The position numbers and the translations under genes were made by a program. The notes under the pieces were generated by a model. That model was not told where the DNA came from, searched no databases, and saw only the letters and a list, made by a program, of their open reading frames with translations. This document shows, piece by piece, positions 16,881-25,950 of a stretch of 64,000 nt of DNA; positions within the stretch are counted from its first letter, which is position 1; every line of letters starts with the position of its first letter. Source of the stretch: Bacillota bacterium (GTDB lineage Bacteria > Bacillota > UBA4882 > UBA10575); the NCBI GenBank assembly GCA_012838955.1, contig DUOH01000026.1:1-64000 (forward strand), in the 5' to 3' direction.

Positions 16881-19550
16881 CTACAGTAAATCCTCCAGTC
16901 TGGCTTTGATCTTCTCATAATTGGTCTCCACTTCAGCCAGTTTAGCCCGTTCCTTCTCCACCACCGCCGCCGGGGCTTTCGCCACAAACTGCTTATTTTC
17001 GAGTTTTCCGGTCAATCGCTTTTGTTCTGCGGCCAATACGGCCAGTTCCTTCTCTAGCCTTTGCTTCTCCAGATCCAGATCTACCATTCCGGCGAGAGGA
17101 AGAAAGATCTCGACTCCGCTGACTACCGCAGTCATGGCTTTACCAGGTTTTTCACTCTTCTCCGGTTGCAGTGTGCTCTTATTCAGGCCGGCCAGATTCT
17201 CCAGATAGACTATGTTTTCCTTAATTATCCGAGCTTTTTCTTCGGTCGCCATGAATATGGCTTCCACTTTTCGCCCGGGATCCACCCCGACCTCGGCGCG
17301 GATGTTCCGGATGGCTTTGACGATCCCCATCAGCATATTCATCTCTTCCTCGGCGGATTCGTCCTGCCAAGCGGAGTCGGCCAGCGGCCAAGGAGTCAAC
17401 ATCAAGGTCTCCCCCTCATGCGGCAGGGTTTGCCAGATCTCCTCGGTAATAAAGGGCATATACGGATGGAGCAACTGCAAAATCCGCCTAAAGGTATGCA
17501 CCAATACTTCTTGGGTAAGTCGACGCGCGCGCCCTCCAACCTTAAGGTTGGTCTTGGCCAGTTCAATATACCAGTCGCAGAACTCGCTCCAGATAAAATC
17601 ATATAAGAGATTGGCGGCGCCGCCCAGGTCATACCGGTTAATCATCTCCTCAACCTCTGTAGTGATCTTCTGCAGACGGGACAGGATATACCGCTCGGGA
17701 AGAACCAGATTGACTTTTTCCCGTTTTATTTCTGCGGCAGACGCTTCTTCAGAGTAATCCGGCGCCGTATAATCTTCCAGGTTCATCAAGATAAAGCGGG
17801 CTGCATTCCAGATTTTATTGGCGAAATTACGCACTCCCTCAATCTTTTCCATCTGAAAACGCTGGTCCTGACCGAGGGTGGTTCCTGTGGCCAAAGTAAA
17901 CCGGAGAGTGTCAGTGCCATACTTCTCGATCACTTCCAGAGGATCGATATTCGTCTCCGGCCGTGATTTGCTCATCTTCTTTCCATATTTATCCAAAACC
18001 AAACCATGAATGAGTACTTCTCTGAAGGGTGGCTCCTGCATAAATTCCAGACCCATAAAGATCATTCTGGCCACCCAGAAGAAGATGATATCCCTGGCGG
18101 TAACCAAAACAGAAGTGGGATAGTAATGTTTTAATTCCGGGGTCTGCTCCGGCCAGCCCAAGGTGGAAAAGGGCCACAGCGCCGAGGAGAACCAGGTGTC
18201 CAGGACATCCGGGTCTTGCTCCAGATCCTTACTACCGCACTCCGGACAGGCCTCTGGCTCAGTAACAGCCGCGAGCTCCCCACCGCAAGCTTGGCAATAC
18301 CAAACAGGAATCCGGTGCCCCCACCATAATTGCCGGGAGATACACCAATCCCTGATATTCTCCAACCAATTCAAATAGATCTTGGTAAAGCGCTCCGGCA
18401 CAAAACGGATGGCTCCGTCTTTCACTACTTTGATGGCTGGGGCGGCCAAAGGCTGCATCCGGACAAACCATTGCTTGGAGATTAATGGCTCGATTATTGT
18501 ATCGCACCGGTAACAGACGCCGACCGCATGGTGGTGAACCTCCTCTCCCACCAAATATCCTCCGGCTTTCAGATCTGCCAGAATCTTCTCTCTGCACTCA
18601 TATCGGTCGAGTCCGGCGTATACTCCAGCCGCCTCCGTCATCTTCGCGTCAAAACCGATGACAGTAATCTGTGGCAGATTATGACGCATCCCTACCTCAA
18701 AGTCGTTAATGTCATGGGCCGGGGTAACCTTGACTGCGCCTGTTCCAAACTGCCGGTCTACCATTTCATCAGCGACGATCGGAATCTCTCTGTTCATCAA
18801 GGGCAGGATGACCTTCTTTCCAACCAGATCCTTATATCGCTCATCATCAGGATGTACGGCCACGGCTGTATCACCCAGCATCGTCTCCGGACGGGTGGTG
18901 GCCACTTGCACATATCCGTCGCCCTCGGCCAACGGGTAACGTATATGCCAGAGGCGTCCTTCCCGTTCTTCATGTTCCACCTCAATATCGGAGATGGTGG
19001 TGGCGCACTTCGGACACCAGTTAACCAGGTAACTGCCACGATAAATCAAGCCTTTCTTGTAAAGACGGACAAAGACCTCCCGCACTGCTCTGGAACAGCC
19101 TTCGTCCATGGTGAATCTTTCCCGGTCCCAGTCACAGGAAGCGCCAAGTTTTTTTAGTTGTTTGATAATGGCGTCGCCATATTCTTCCTTCCACGCCCAG
19201 ACTCTCTCCAAGAACTCTTCACGACTTAGATCATGCCTGGCAAGACCCTGCTTGGCCAATTCTTCCTCCACCCTCACCTGGGTGGCGATACCGGCGTGAT
19301 CCGTCCCCGGAACCCATAAGGTATCATCACCTTTCATCCGGTGATAACGGACTAAAATGTCCTGCAGGGTATTGTTTAACGCATGGCCCAGATGGAGTCT
19401 TCCGGTGACATTGGGGGGAGGAATGACTATACAATACGGCTGCTTTTCTTGAACAACCTCGGCCCGGAAATACTTATGCTCCATCCAATAAACATACCAT
19501 TTCTCCTCGACTGCTTGCGGGTTGTATACCTTTGATAATTGTTGACCCAT
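16881..19550 (-). CDS. valS: Valyl-tRNA synthetase
   Basis: ValS charges tRNA-Val and edits mischarged Thr. Class I motifs are clear: PPPNVTGRLHLGHALN (HIGH-type HLGH) near residue 45 and KMSKS (GKKMSKSRPETN) near 525. The CP1 editing domain lies between (ATTRPETMLGD) and the C-terminal coiled coil (LEKQRLEKELAVLAAEQ) matches ValS rather than IleS. I use the ATG at 19550 because GGAGG lies 7 bp before it, giving 889 aa. It is controlled by a T-box leader immediately upstream. Confidence 0.97.
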   Translation of the reverse strand: MGQQLSKVYNPQAVEEKWYVYWMEHKYFRAEVVQEKQPYCIVIPPPNVTGRLHLGHALNNTLQDILVRYHRMKGDDTLWVPGTDHAGIATQVRVEEELAKQGLARHDLSREEFLERVWAWKEEYGDAIIKQLKKLGASCDWDRERFTMDEGCSRAVREVFVRLYKKGLIYRGSYLVNWCPKCATTISDIEVEHEEREGRLWHIRYPLAEGDGYVQVATTRPETMLGDTAVAVHPDDERYKDLVGKKVILPLMNREIPIVADEMVDRQFGTGAVKVTPAHDINDFEVGMRHNLPQITVIGFDAKMTEAAGVYAGLDRYECREKILADLKAGGYLVGEEVHHHAVGVCYRCDTIIEPLISKQWFVRMQPLAAPAIKVVKDGAIRFVPERFTKIYLNWLENIRDWCISRQLWWGHRIPVWYCQACGGELAAVTEPEACPECGSKDLEQDPDVLDTWFSSALWPFSTLGWPEQTPELKHYYPTSVLVTARDIIFFWVARMIFMGLEFMQEPPFREVLIHGLVLDKYGKKMSKSRPETNIDPLEVIEKYGTDTLRFTLATGTTLGQDQRFQMEKIEGVRNFANKIWNAARFILMNLEDYTAPDYSEEASAAEIKREKVNLVLPERYILSRLQKITTEVEEMINRYDLGGAANLLYDFIWSEFCDWYIELAKTNLKVGGRARRLTQEVLVHTFRRILQLLHPYMPFITEEIWQTLPHEGETLMLTPWPLADSAWQDESAEEEMNMLMGIVKAIRNIRAEVGVDPGRKVEAIFMATEEKARIIKENIVYLENLAGLNKSTLQPEKSEKPGKAMTAVVSGVEIFLPLAGMVDLDLEKQRLEKELAVLAAEQKRLTGKLENKQFVAKAPAAVVEKERAKLAEVETNYEKIKARLEDLL

Positions 19551-19591
19551 AACCCTACCTCCTATTTGTATAAATCTATAAACTGTTTTAC

Positions 19592-19990
19592 AAAAAAAGT
19601 CTTTCATCCTTAAAGGACGAAAGACTTTTCGCGGTACCACCTTTATTCCCCTCTAAATCTCAGATCAATCGGTATCCGTCACTGATCATCAACGAGAGAT
19701 TACCGGTTGTCAAAACCTCCACACTACATACGAGCGTAGATTGGCAGAGGGCACTCATCGCGTTAACGGGCTAACCGCTCCGATCTACCACATATCCGAA
19801 TGCGTCTGAGTATGCTTCAACCGGAGAACTCCCGGACGACTTCACCTCGGCGCCGACTTCGGGATCTTTCAGCCAGGGATCCCTTCTCTACAAGCGGTCT
19901 TGGAGGTTACTCCTTCCGTTCATCGTTTTTCGCCAGACACAGGTTCACACCAAGTGAAATCTTCTACACAAACCTGTGCGCTTACTTATT
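19592..19990 (-). promoter_or_regulatory. T-box riboswitch leader of valS (specifier GUC, Val)
   Basis: The minus-strand leader ends with the T-box sequence AAGGTGGTACCGCG followed at once by an intrinsic terminator (about 17-bp stem AAAAGTCTTTC... with AAGACTTTT, then seven T). Upstream, Stem I can be read: an AG-bulge/terminal loop region with AGAGAAGGGATC and GGCTGAAAGATCCC. Its specifier loop has AGTA on the 5' side and GAA-GTC-G on the 3' side. The triplet GTC at 19840-19838 is a valine codon, matching the downstream gene. Uncharged tRNA-Val would favour the antiterminator. An additional hairpin (CACAGGTT/AACCTGTG, about 19939-19978) precedes Stem I. Confidence 0.92.
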
Positions 19991-19997
19991 CTATATT

Positions 19998-20027
19998 AAT
20001 ATACCCTTTTCTTTTTTATCTTGTCAA
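19998..20027 (-). promoter_or_regulatory. Sigma-A promoter of the valS T-box transcript
   Basis: TTGACA (20027-20022) and TATATT (20003-19998) are 18 bp apart on the minus strand. The predicted start near 19990 places the whole T-box Stem I in the transcript. Confidence 0.8.
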
Positions 20028-20306
20028 GAGTTTCCCGCTGATTGATCGGGTCAAGACACTGTAGAATTTTTTGAACCTGACGGAAAACACTTACCGTTAC
20101 ACAGCGTTTTGTCTGTCTAAACCTTTCAAAGCCATTCTTGTCAGGTTCCTACCACTACCGAAAAATGGAATATTATTGTGATCTTCTTTCCCCAAAAATT
20201 TAGTTTGCCTTAACGTTTTACCTCACAGGCGTATAAATAAAAACGCCCTCGCCAGCAAAGAAACCGGCTGAGGACGTATCTCTTGGCTTCGAGAAAACTC
20301 AGGGCT
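20028..20306. other. Intergenic region between valS leader and barrel-like protein
   Basis: About 280 bp with no gene. It holds the valS promoter edge and the terminator at 20237-20276. An inverted copy of TGACAAGAATGG/TTTGAACCTGACGG-like sequence in the middle looks unremarkable. Confidence 0.4.
20237..20276 (-). terminator. Intrinsic terminator after the barrel-like gene
   Basis: On the minus strand CGTCCTCAGCCGG... pairs with GCTGGCGAGGGCG around a short loop and runs into TTTTTATTTAT. It lies about 30 bp after the stop of the gene at 20307-20801. Confidence 0.85.
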
Positions 20307-20801
20307 TTAGAAGCGATAGCCCAGGCCAAGCTGGAAGTGGAGATCACTGTTGTTCCCGCCTAAAAAGCCTAATATGCCTCCACGTATATCAATACTCTTG
20401 GCCAAATTCAATTTTACGCCCAACTCATACATGGCCTTAAAATCTCCGCTCTCCATATACAAGTCAGCCTCATATAGCCCCTGAAAATTCTGGTTAATAC
20501 CAAAGGAACCGTTTACTCCCAAATAAGGATCTTCGTCAAAAATTCCGCCAACGACGGCCAGGTTAGGGTTGAGTTCATATTTTACCCCGATTTTCCACGC
20601 GTCTTCCCAAATTCGCAGAAGAGCTGCTAATTCCTGGGTGAAGCCATATTCCGCTCCAAGGCTCAATCCAATGTCACTAATGAACATTCCCGTGACTACC
20701 CCGTGGTTGGCGCTGACCGTTGGAGAGTTAATTCCCAAAGCAGTAGCAGGTAAAAGCAGGAGTATACAAACTACTGATAGGATTAAGGACACTTTCTTCA
20801 C
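20307..20801 (-). CDS. Secreted protein resembling a small outer-membrane beta-barrel
   Basis: No family is recognised with confidence. A clear signal peptide (MKKVSLILSVVCILLLLPATALG, cleavage near residue 23) is followed by about 140 residues of alternating polar/hydrophobic short strands (for example DIGLSLGAEYGF, WKIGVKYEL, LAVVGGIFD, FKAMYELGVKLNL). The chain ends with LHFQLGLGYRF. A terminal Phe after an alternating strand is the BamA-type sorting signal of outer-membrane barrels. The GTG start at 20801 has AGGAGG at 7 bp. It stands alone with its own terminator. If the organism has no outer membrane, it could be a secreted or spore-surface beta protein instead. Confidence 0.6.
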   Translation of the reverse strand: MKKVSLILSVVCILLLLPATALGINSPTVSANHGVVTGMFISDIGLSLGAEYGFTQELAALLRIWEDAWKIGVKYELNPNLAVVGGIFDEDPYLGVNGSFGINQNFQGLYEADLYMESGDFKAMYELGVKLNLAKSIDIRGGILGFLGGNNSDLHFQLGLGYRF

Positions 20802-20950
20802 TTAATAACCTCCTTACGGATTGTTTTCTGCTAATGCTTTTTTCTATATCCTGAGTAGTTTCCCTTCTTTTTTTGAAAACTATCTATTTTTATTCATATA
20901 TATTTAACATTCTTCTCAGGAAGTACAGAAATAAACAACATACCACAGAC

Positions 20951-21026
20951 CTTACGGCAATTCCCGGAGAAGCGCAAGCAGCCATCGATCGGTGGCTGCT
21001 TGCAAAGACACAATTTCGGCCGTAAG
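20951..21026. repeat. Two-level inverted repeat downstream of fba
   Basis: An outer pair CTTACGGC/GCCGTAAG (20951-20958, 21019-21026) encloses an inner 11-bp pair GCAAGCAGCCA/TGGCTGCTTGC (20974-20984, 20993-21003). There is no U-tract on either strand after the inner hairpin. It could be an RNA-stabilising 3' structure of fba or a weak terminator. The rest of 20802-21062 shows no gene. Confidence 0.6.
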
Positions 21027-21062
21027 TTATTTAAACAATGGTAGATTTGGGTTCACCCACCA

Positions 21063-22064
21063 TTAATATCTGGCTTTCATCTCTTCCAAACCCCAATTGG
21101 GGACATCGGTAATGTGACCGCCGGTGCCGAAAGCATCCATCCGTTTTTTAATTTCATTGGCAATAGCTTCTCTGGAAACTTTCAAGTATTCGCGGGGGTC
21201 AAATTTCTCCGGATGCTCCACTAGGAATTGGCGTACCGCGGCGGTGGCAGCCAGACGAATGTCGGTGTCAACATTGATCTTGTTGATTCCGTAAGCGATG
21301 GCCTTCTTTAAGGCCTCCAGGGGCACCCCTTGGGCATGCTCTAATTTACCGCCGTATTTGTTGATCTGATCAACTAATTCTGCTGGAACACTGGAAGAAC
21401 CATGAGATACCAAATAGGTGTCAGGTAGCAGTTTGCGAATTTTTTCAATGATGTCATAAGCCAGTTTGGCTTCGCCTTTAAACTTGAAAGCCCCGTGGGA
21501 GGTACCGATGGAGATCGCTAAAGCGTCAACACCGGTTCTCTCCACAAACTCCACAGCTTCGTCCGGATCGGTTAAGTGGGTTTGTCCGGAACCTACTCCG
21601 TCCTCAATTCCGCCTAGAGTGCCCAGTTCGCCTTCGACGGTCACCCCCCGGTCGTGGGCGTATTTTACAACTTCGCTGGTGACCTTGACATTATACTCAA
21701 AGGTTGACGGGGTTTTGGAGTCTTCCATCAAAGAACCGTCGATCATTACTGAGGTACAGCCCAAATCAATGGCACGCTTCACTGTTTCAAAACTGTTACC
21801 GTGATCCAAATGAATGGCCACGGGAACCTCCGGAGCAAGCTCGGCAGCGGACTTGATAATATTAATCAAATACTTGTCTTGCGCATACTTTAGCGCTCCC
21901 CGGCTGACTTGGGCAATGATGGGCGCCTTTTTTTCTTGAGCGGCCATCATAATCCCCTGCATCTGTTCCATATTATTCACGTTATACGCCCCAATGGCGA
22001 AGGGTTGACCCTTTTTATACGCCTGAAGGCTGGCCTCTAAAATAGCTTTCGATGTAACTAACAC
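21063..22064 (-). CDS. fba: Class II fructose-bisphosphate aldolase
   Basis: This zinc enzyme cleaves fructose-1,6-bisphosphate to DHAP and glyceraldehyde-3-phosphate. Zn ligands and catalytic residues are in VAIHLDHGNSF, VEGELGTLGGIEDGVG, LVSHGSSSVP and GINKINVDTDIRLA. I use the GTG at 22064 because GAGGAGGAG precedes it by 8 bp; the upstream in-frame TTG (22097) has no SD and its 11 extra residues include the SD itself. That gives 333 aa, normal for class II. The PPi-type pfk lies 210 bp upstream on the same strand, so the pair covers two successive glycolytic steps. Confidence 0.96.
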   Translation of the reverse strand: MLVTSKAILEASLQAYKKGQPFAIGAYNVNNMEQMQGIMMAAQEKKAPIIAQVSRGALKYAQDKYLINIIKSAAELAPEVPVAIHLDHGNSFETVKRAIDLGCTSVMIDGSLMEDSKTPSTFEYNVKVTSEVVKYAHDRGVTVEGELGTLGGIEDGVGSGQTHLTDPDEAVEFVERTGVDALAISIGTSHGAFKFKGEAKLAYDIIEKIRKLLPDTYLVSHGSSSVPAELVDQINKYGGKLEHAQGVPLEALKKAIAYGINKINVDTDIRLAATAAVRQFLVEHPEKFDPREYLKVSREAIANEIKKRMDAFGTGGHITDVPNWGLEEMKARY

Positions 22065-22273
22065 GACGATCTCCTCCTCAATTAACTTTCTCTTCAACTT
22101 AATAAGATCTTAACCCTGAACCAACTCAGGCTTCAGACTAATTCCCGGCCAATAAGTCTTCAGCCGGAGTAACAGCTCCACACGGATTATTGCCTTGTCC
22201 GCGCAATTAGTATGGCTTGAACGGTCATTTAAGGATTGGGTATCTCTTCCCAAACAGTAGCCTCCGCCATATA

Positions 22274-23386
22274 CTAGCTGAAGAAGACGCCCACACTGCT
22301 CAGGTCTTCATCGGACCAATTTACAGTCTTTTGAGCCAAGGCTTCTTTAAAGGGCACCGGAACAATTTGTGTTCCTTGCAACCCCACCATCTTTCCGGTT
22401 TCACCGGAGAACAAAAGGTCAACAGCTTTTGTTCCGAACCTGGTCCCCAAGGTTATATCATCGGCCGTAGGCGGTAGTCCACGCAGAGTAAACCCGAGGT
22501 CGGTCGCTCTAACATCTTCTAATTTTTTCAGAGACAACTGATAACGGATAATTCGACGTAAAATCTGTCCCACGCCGCCTAATTTCGGATTACCATGGGC
22601 ATCCCAGCCTAAATCCTCTTCTACCATAGCGGCCACCACCGGACTTTGTTTTTTGACGCTTTCTAAGACCGGATCATCATTTCGGAGCCTTACTCCCTCG
22701 GCCACAGCAATATTCACATAACTCTGCCTGGCAAAAACCTCTCCGATCCTCTCACACAGTTTCTTTAAGTCAACGGGTTTTTCCGGAATCAAGATCAGGT
22801 CGGCTCCGCCGGCAATCCCGATCTCTAAACTCAGCCAACCGGCGTCCCTTCCCATAATCTCCACCAAAGAAATTCTCCGGTGAGTACGGGCGGACTCTAC
22901 CGTACTCCGAAAAGCCTGGCTACCAAAGGCCACCGCAGTTTTAAAGCCAAGCATGGTATCGGTGCCGGAGACATCATTGTCGATACTTTTAGGGGCGGCA
23001 ATCACTGGAAAACCCAGCTCGGCCAAGCCCATAGCGGACTTAATCGTATCATTTCCCCCAGTCGCCAGGACGCCATCAATCCCCAGACGTTTCAGGTTGG
23101 CCGTTATCTTCTCGGGATATCCCTTTTCCTTATTCTCCGGCGAGAATGGGTTAAAACGGGAAGAAGCCAGGATGGTACTGGGTTTCACTTCCAACCCCAG
23201 CACTTCCGGTAAACCTAAGGGAAGCAAGTGTTCTTCAATGTTATCAGCAGCCGCGCCTTCAAAGGCCTTTTTTATACCCACAAATTCCGCGCCGTATTTT
23301 TGGGAACCGTGCCTAACCGCAGAGGCGATAAAAGAATTGATGCCTGCGCAGTCTCCTCCGCCGGTCATAAAGGCGATCTTTTTCAC
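22274..23386 (-). CDS. pfp: Phosphofructokinase, PPi-type active site
   Basis: The protein phosphorylates fructose-6-phosphate to fructose-1,6-bisphosphate. Two residues that decide the phosphoryl donor can be read. The loop GGNDT (residues 110-114) has Asp where ATP enzymes have Gly. The segment PKSIDND (132-138) has the Lys typical of pyrophosphate-dependent enzymes (PKTIDND), whereas ATP enzymes have PGT or PAT. The catalytic Asp pair is in SIDND, and EIMGRDAGWL and VAEGVRLR are substrate-site segments. Length 370 aa. The GGN rather than GGD form is less common. A second, ATP-type pfkA is at 36099-37100. Donor assignment is by inference; symbol is given on that basis. Confidence 0.85.
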   Translation of the reverse strand: MKKIAFMTGGGDCAGINSFIASAVRHGSQKYGAEFVGIKKAFEGAAADNIEEHLLPLGLPEVLGLEVKPSTILASSRFNPFSPENKEKGYPEKITANLKRLGIDGVLATGGNDTIKSAMGLAELGFPVIAAPKSIDNDVSGTDTMLGFKTAVAFGSQAFRSTVESARTHRRISLVEIMGRDAGWLSLEIGIAGGADLILIPEKPVDLKKLCERIGEVFARQSYVNIAVAEGVRLRNDDPVLESVKKQSPVVAAMVEEDLGWDAHGNPKLGGVGQILRRIIRYQLSLKKLEDVRATDLGFTLRGLPPTADDITLGTRFGTKAVDLLFSGETGKMVGLQGTQIVPVPFKEALAQKTVNWSDEDLSSVGVFFS

Positions 23387-23570
23387 AGTATCATCTTCCT
23401 TTCGTTGGTTTTAGCAAATCTCTCTGATGATCATATGATGAACTATGAGTCCGCAACAGTCGTACTTGCCCATTCCATGCACGAGAAACCATTTTTTTCT
23501 TCGCCTTTTATTCCTTAATATCCTTGCGTTTTTTTCGTTCTTACCTAATGTTTACGGCATGTTTACATAT

Positions 23571-23993
23571 TTACTCTTCTCCTTTATCCCCTTGCTCAAC
23601 TATCTCATCTTGGATGGCGGGCGCTTTCTCCAGATCCGTAGTTTCTCCCCATAACTCCTGAAATAATTCTCCAACGCCCGGTCGCTCAGTCTGCGAACTA
23701 TCACCATTCTCTTCCGGAGCATACCTTTCGCCCGGCGCCAAGTCTGTACTTAACTCCTTCACTCTGGCAGCCAGCTGGGTGACTTCTTCTTCCAGGTTTT
23801 TCAGGCGAAACTCTGTGTCACTTCTGAACAGTAAGATGTATCCGCAACCATAAATCAAAAAGTAGACCAGAAAATCCCCGGGGTCGAAGGCCTCCCGCCA
23901 GATCGCCCAGACTAAAGTGAGCGAAGCTCCGATCAGCAGAACCAAACCAAAATAGTAATTAGTGTCTCGATCCGGATCCCATATGCGTCGCAA
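23571..23993 (-). CDS. Hypothetical membrane protein, two TM helices plus coiled coil
   Basis: Not recognised. Two adjacent TM segments (YYFGLVLLIGASLTLVWAIW and FLVYFLIYGCGYILLF) are followed by a predicted coiled coil (FRLKNLEEEVTQLAARVKEL) and a polar acidic tail. The start is a TTG at 23993 behind GGGGGATC. It follows scpA-scpB in the same direction after about 40 bp that contain a small hairpin, so it may be transcribed with them. Composition is like its neighbours. Confidence 0.65.
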   Translation of the reverse strand: MRRIWDPDRDTNYYFGLVLLIGASLTLVWAIWREAFDPGDFLVYFLIYGCGYILLFRSDTEFRLKNLEEEVTQLAARVKELSTDLAPGERYAPEENGDSSQTERPGVGELFQELWGETTDLEKAPAIQDEIVEQGDKGEE

Positions 23994-24035
23994 CTATGAT
24001 CCCCCTTCATCTGCGCGTGTAGTCTATACACGCAA

Positions 24036-24587
24036 CTAGTCTGAGTTCATCACTAAATCCAAGAGTGTTTCGTCGGTCCATTCCTCGATCTTAGGTAGAG
24101 CGTCCAACGTATTTAAACCGAAATACTCTAAAAACCGGGTAGTGGTGGTATATAAAATAGGACGTCCGGGTGTGTCTTTTCTGCCGGCCTCTTGAATCAA
24201 GTCTCTCTCCAAGAGAGTAGCCAGTGAACTTTCGACCCTTACCCCTCTTAAAGCCTCAATCTCCGCCCGTGTGATCGGTTGTTTGTAAGCAATGATGGCT
24301 AGAGTCTCCAAAGCCGCTTGCGACAGGGGGTTGGGGCGTGGCACCTTTTTTAACTTTTCTACATAATCCGCGCACTCCGCGTCTGTAACGAATTGGTATC
24401 CACCGGCAATCTCCTTTATTCGAATTCCCCGTTGCCCATCTTTATATTCTGCGATTAGGTCGTAGATTAATTGTTTCACCGTATGTTCATGCAGTTGTAA
24501 AATTTCCGCCAGATCTTTCAGGGAAACAGGTACGGACGAAGCAAAAACCAAAGCCTCTATAATGGCTTTGACTTTTGTCAAATTCAT
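24036..24587 (-). CDS. scpB: Segregation and condensation protein ScpB
   Basis: ScpB is a dimeric winged-helix kleisin-interacting subunit of the SMC condensin. Typical segments are VKAIIEALVFASSVPVSLKDLAEIL at the N-terminus, PNPLSQAALETLAIIAYKQPITRAEIEALRGV in the middle and LITEAGR-like LIQEAGRKDTPGRPILY. Length 183 aa. The ATG overlaps the scpA stop by 4 bp. Confidence 0.95.
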   Translation of the reverse strand: MNLTKVKAIIEALVFASSVPVSLKDLAEILQLHEHTVKQLIYDLIAEYKDGQRGIRIKEIAGGYQFVTDAECADYVEKLKKVPRPNPLSQAALETLAIIAYKQPITRAEIEALRGVRVESSLATLLERDLIQEAGRKDTPGRPILYTTTTRFLEYFGLNTLDALPKIEEWTDETLLDLVMNSD

Positions 24588-25357
24588 CTCTTGTTATCCT
24601 CCCACTTGGTGATTTCAATATCGGCAAACTCTCCGTTCTGGAAGACCTTCACCCTTTTTAGACGGATCAACTCCAACAGGGCCAGAAAAGCGGTGACAAT
24701 GGCTTTTCTGGAAGGCAACCCGGTAAATACGGAACTGAAAAAGAACTCATGCTTCCGGCTTAATTTTTCTTCGATCTCACGCATCAGATCTGAGATTGAA
24801 TACTGTTCATCCGGCATTCCCTCTAATTCCAGAGTCGGCGTCAGACTTTCCAACAGGTTCTTGAAAGCCTGTACCAGATCCCAGAGGGTAACCTCTCCCC
24901 CCATGTCCAGAGCAGCCGCTACTTCCTGGTCGGGGAAGTACCCGCCGGAACGCCTAAAATAACGGCTTCCTTCTTCTTCCCATGAACGTAAGGTTTTACT
25001 AACTTCCTTAATCTTTCTGTACTCCAACAGCCTCTCCACCAACTCCAAACGGGGATCTTCCTCTTCTTCCAAGAGTTCATCCTCGTCCGGCACTGGTTTG
25101 GGCAAAAGCATCCGTACTTTAATCTGCATCAAGGTGGCGGCCATGACCAAAAATTCACCGGCCGCCTGTAAATCCAAGAGTTCAATATCTTTAAGATACT
25201 CCAAGAATTCATCCGTGATCCGGGCGATTGGTATGTTATAAATATCCAATTCCGCTTTTTCAATTAAATGAAGAAGGAGATCGAGCGGCCCTTCGAAATT
25301 ATCCAGTTTAATTCGGTATGTACCGTGATCAGAATGGTCGGTTGTGCTGATCATCAT
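24584..25357 (-). CDS. scpA: Segregation and condensation protein ScpA (kleisin)
   Basis: ScpA bridges SMC heads. The N-terminal YRIKLDNFEGPLDLLLHLIEKAELDIYNIPIA is diagnostic (motif FEGPLDLLLHLI), and the C-terminal winged helix (SRKAIVTAFLALLELIRLKRV) binds the SMC cap. I start at an ATG pair at 25357/25354 behind GAGGAAAG, which avoids most overlap with the HD-domain gene; the ATG at 25381 has no SD. It overlaps scpB by 4 bp. Confidence 0.95.
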   Translation of the reverse strand: MMISTTDHSDHGTYRIKLDNFEGPLDLLLHLIEKAELDIYNIPIARITDEFLEYLKDIELLDLQAAGEFLVMAATLMQIKVRMLLPKPVPDEDELLEEEEDPRLELVERLLEYRKIKEVSKTLRSWEEEGSRYFRRSGGYFPDQEVAAALDMGGEVTLWDLVQAFKNLLESLTPTLELEGMPDEQYSISDLMREIEEKLSRKHEFFFSSVFTGLPSRKAIVTAFLALLELIRLKRVKVFQNGEFADIEITKWEDNKR

Positions 25358-25367
25358 CTTTCCTCGG

Positions 25368-25883
25368 CTAACTCTTGGCATCCGCCAGTTTCAGCAGGCT
25401 CAATTCAAGTGTGTCATCTGCGGCCGAATCCGGATCATGATGCTTTTTGATCAAAGTCACCACTTGCGGATCAATTCCCATACTCTCTGCCATATACCCC
25501 CCACGTGACGGATGAATGGCATCAACATATAGCGCATAACGAAACGCTGAGGTCTTGTCTCTACGCGCCCATTGATCACGTTTTCGCGGAAAGAAACGAC
25601 GGATGATTCCCACCACAATCCGGTTAATTCTGCCGATCTCTCCCTTAACCTTTCCCACATCATGCAAGAGAGCGGCCTGCACCAGACAGTCCAGGTTTAA
25701 ATCCTTCCCGGCGGCCCTCTCTTCAATTATATATCTGGCAACTCTTACGGAATGCGCTTGGTCGGCAACGGACATTTGATTGAATAAAAACAGGCCGGCC
25801 TCATTTAAGTAGCTTTTGACAAACATTTGATCATGCCGAGGAAGTCTGAATCTCAGCAGATCACCTAGGCGTAGCCACCACAT
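25368..25883 (-). CDS. HD-domain metal-dependent phosphohydrolase
   Basis: The HD superfamily comprises divalent-metal phosphohydrolases of nucleotides. The metal ligands are visible: His in DQAHSVRVARYI, the HD pair in AALLHDVGKVKGE, then AIHPSRGGYMAES and IKKHHDP, with an Asp in LLKLADAKS near the end. A short hydrophobic start (MWWLRLGDLL) could attach it to the membrane. Length 171 aa. The gene lies between the M50 protease and scpA and is in the same transcription direction. The substrate is unknown; HDIG-type proteins at this locus are common in Clostridia. Confidence 0.85.
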   Translation of the reverse strand: MWWLRLGDLLRFRLPRHDQMFVKSYLNEAGLFLFNQMSVADQAHSVRVARYIIEERAAGKDLNLDCLVQAALLHDVGKVKGEIGRINRIVVGIIRRFFPRKRDQWARRDKTSAFRYALYVDAIHPSRGGYMAESMGIDPQVVTLIKKHHDPDSAADDTLELSLLKLADAKS

Positions 25884-25950
25884 GCGCCTCCCCCCTCAAA
25901 TCTACTTTTAATTAATCTTATACGCCAACACGAGGTTGGCGTAGATAAAC

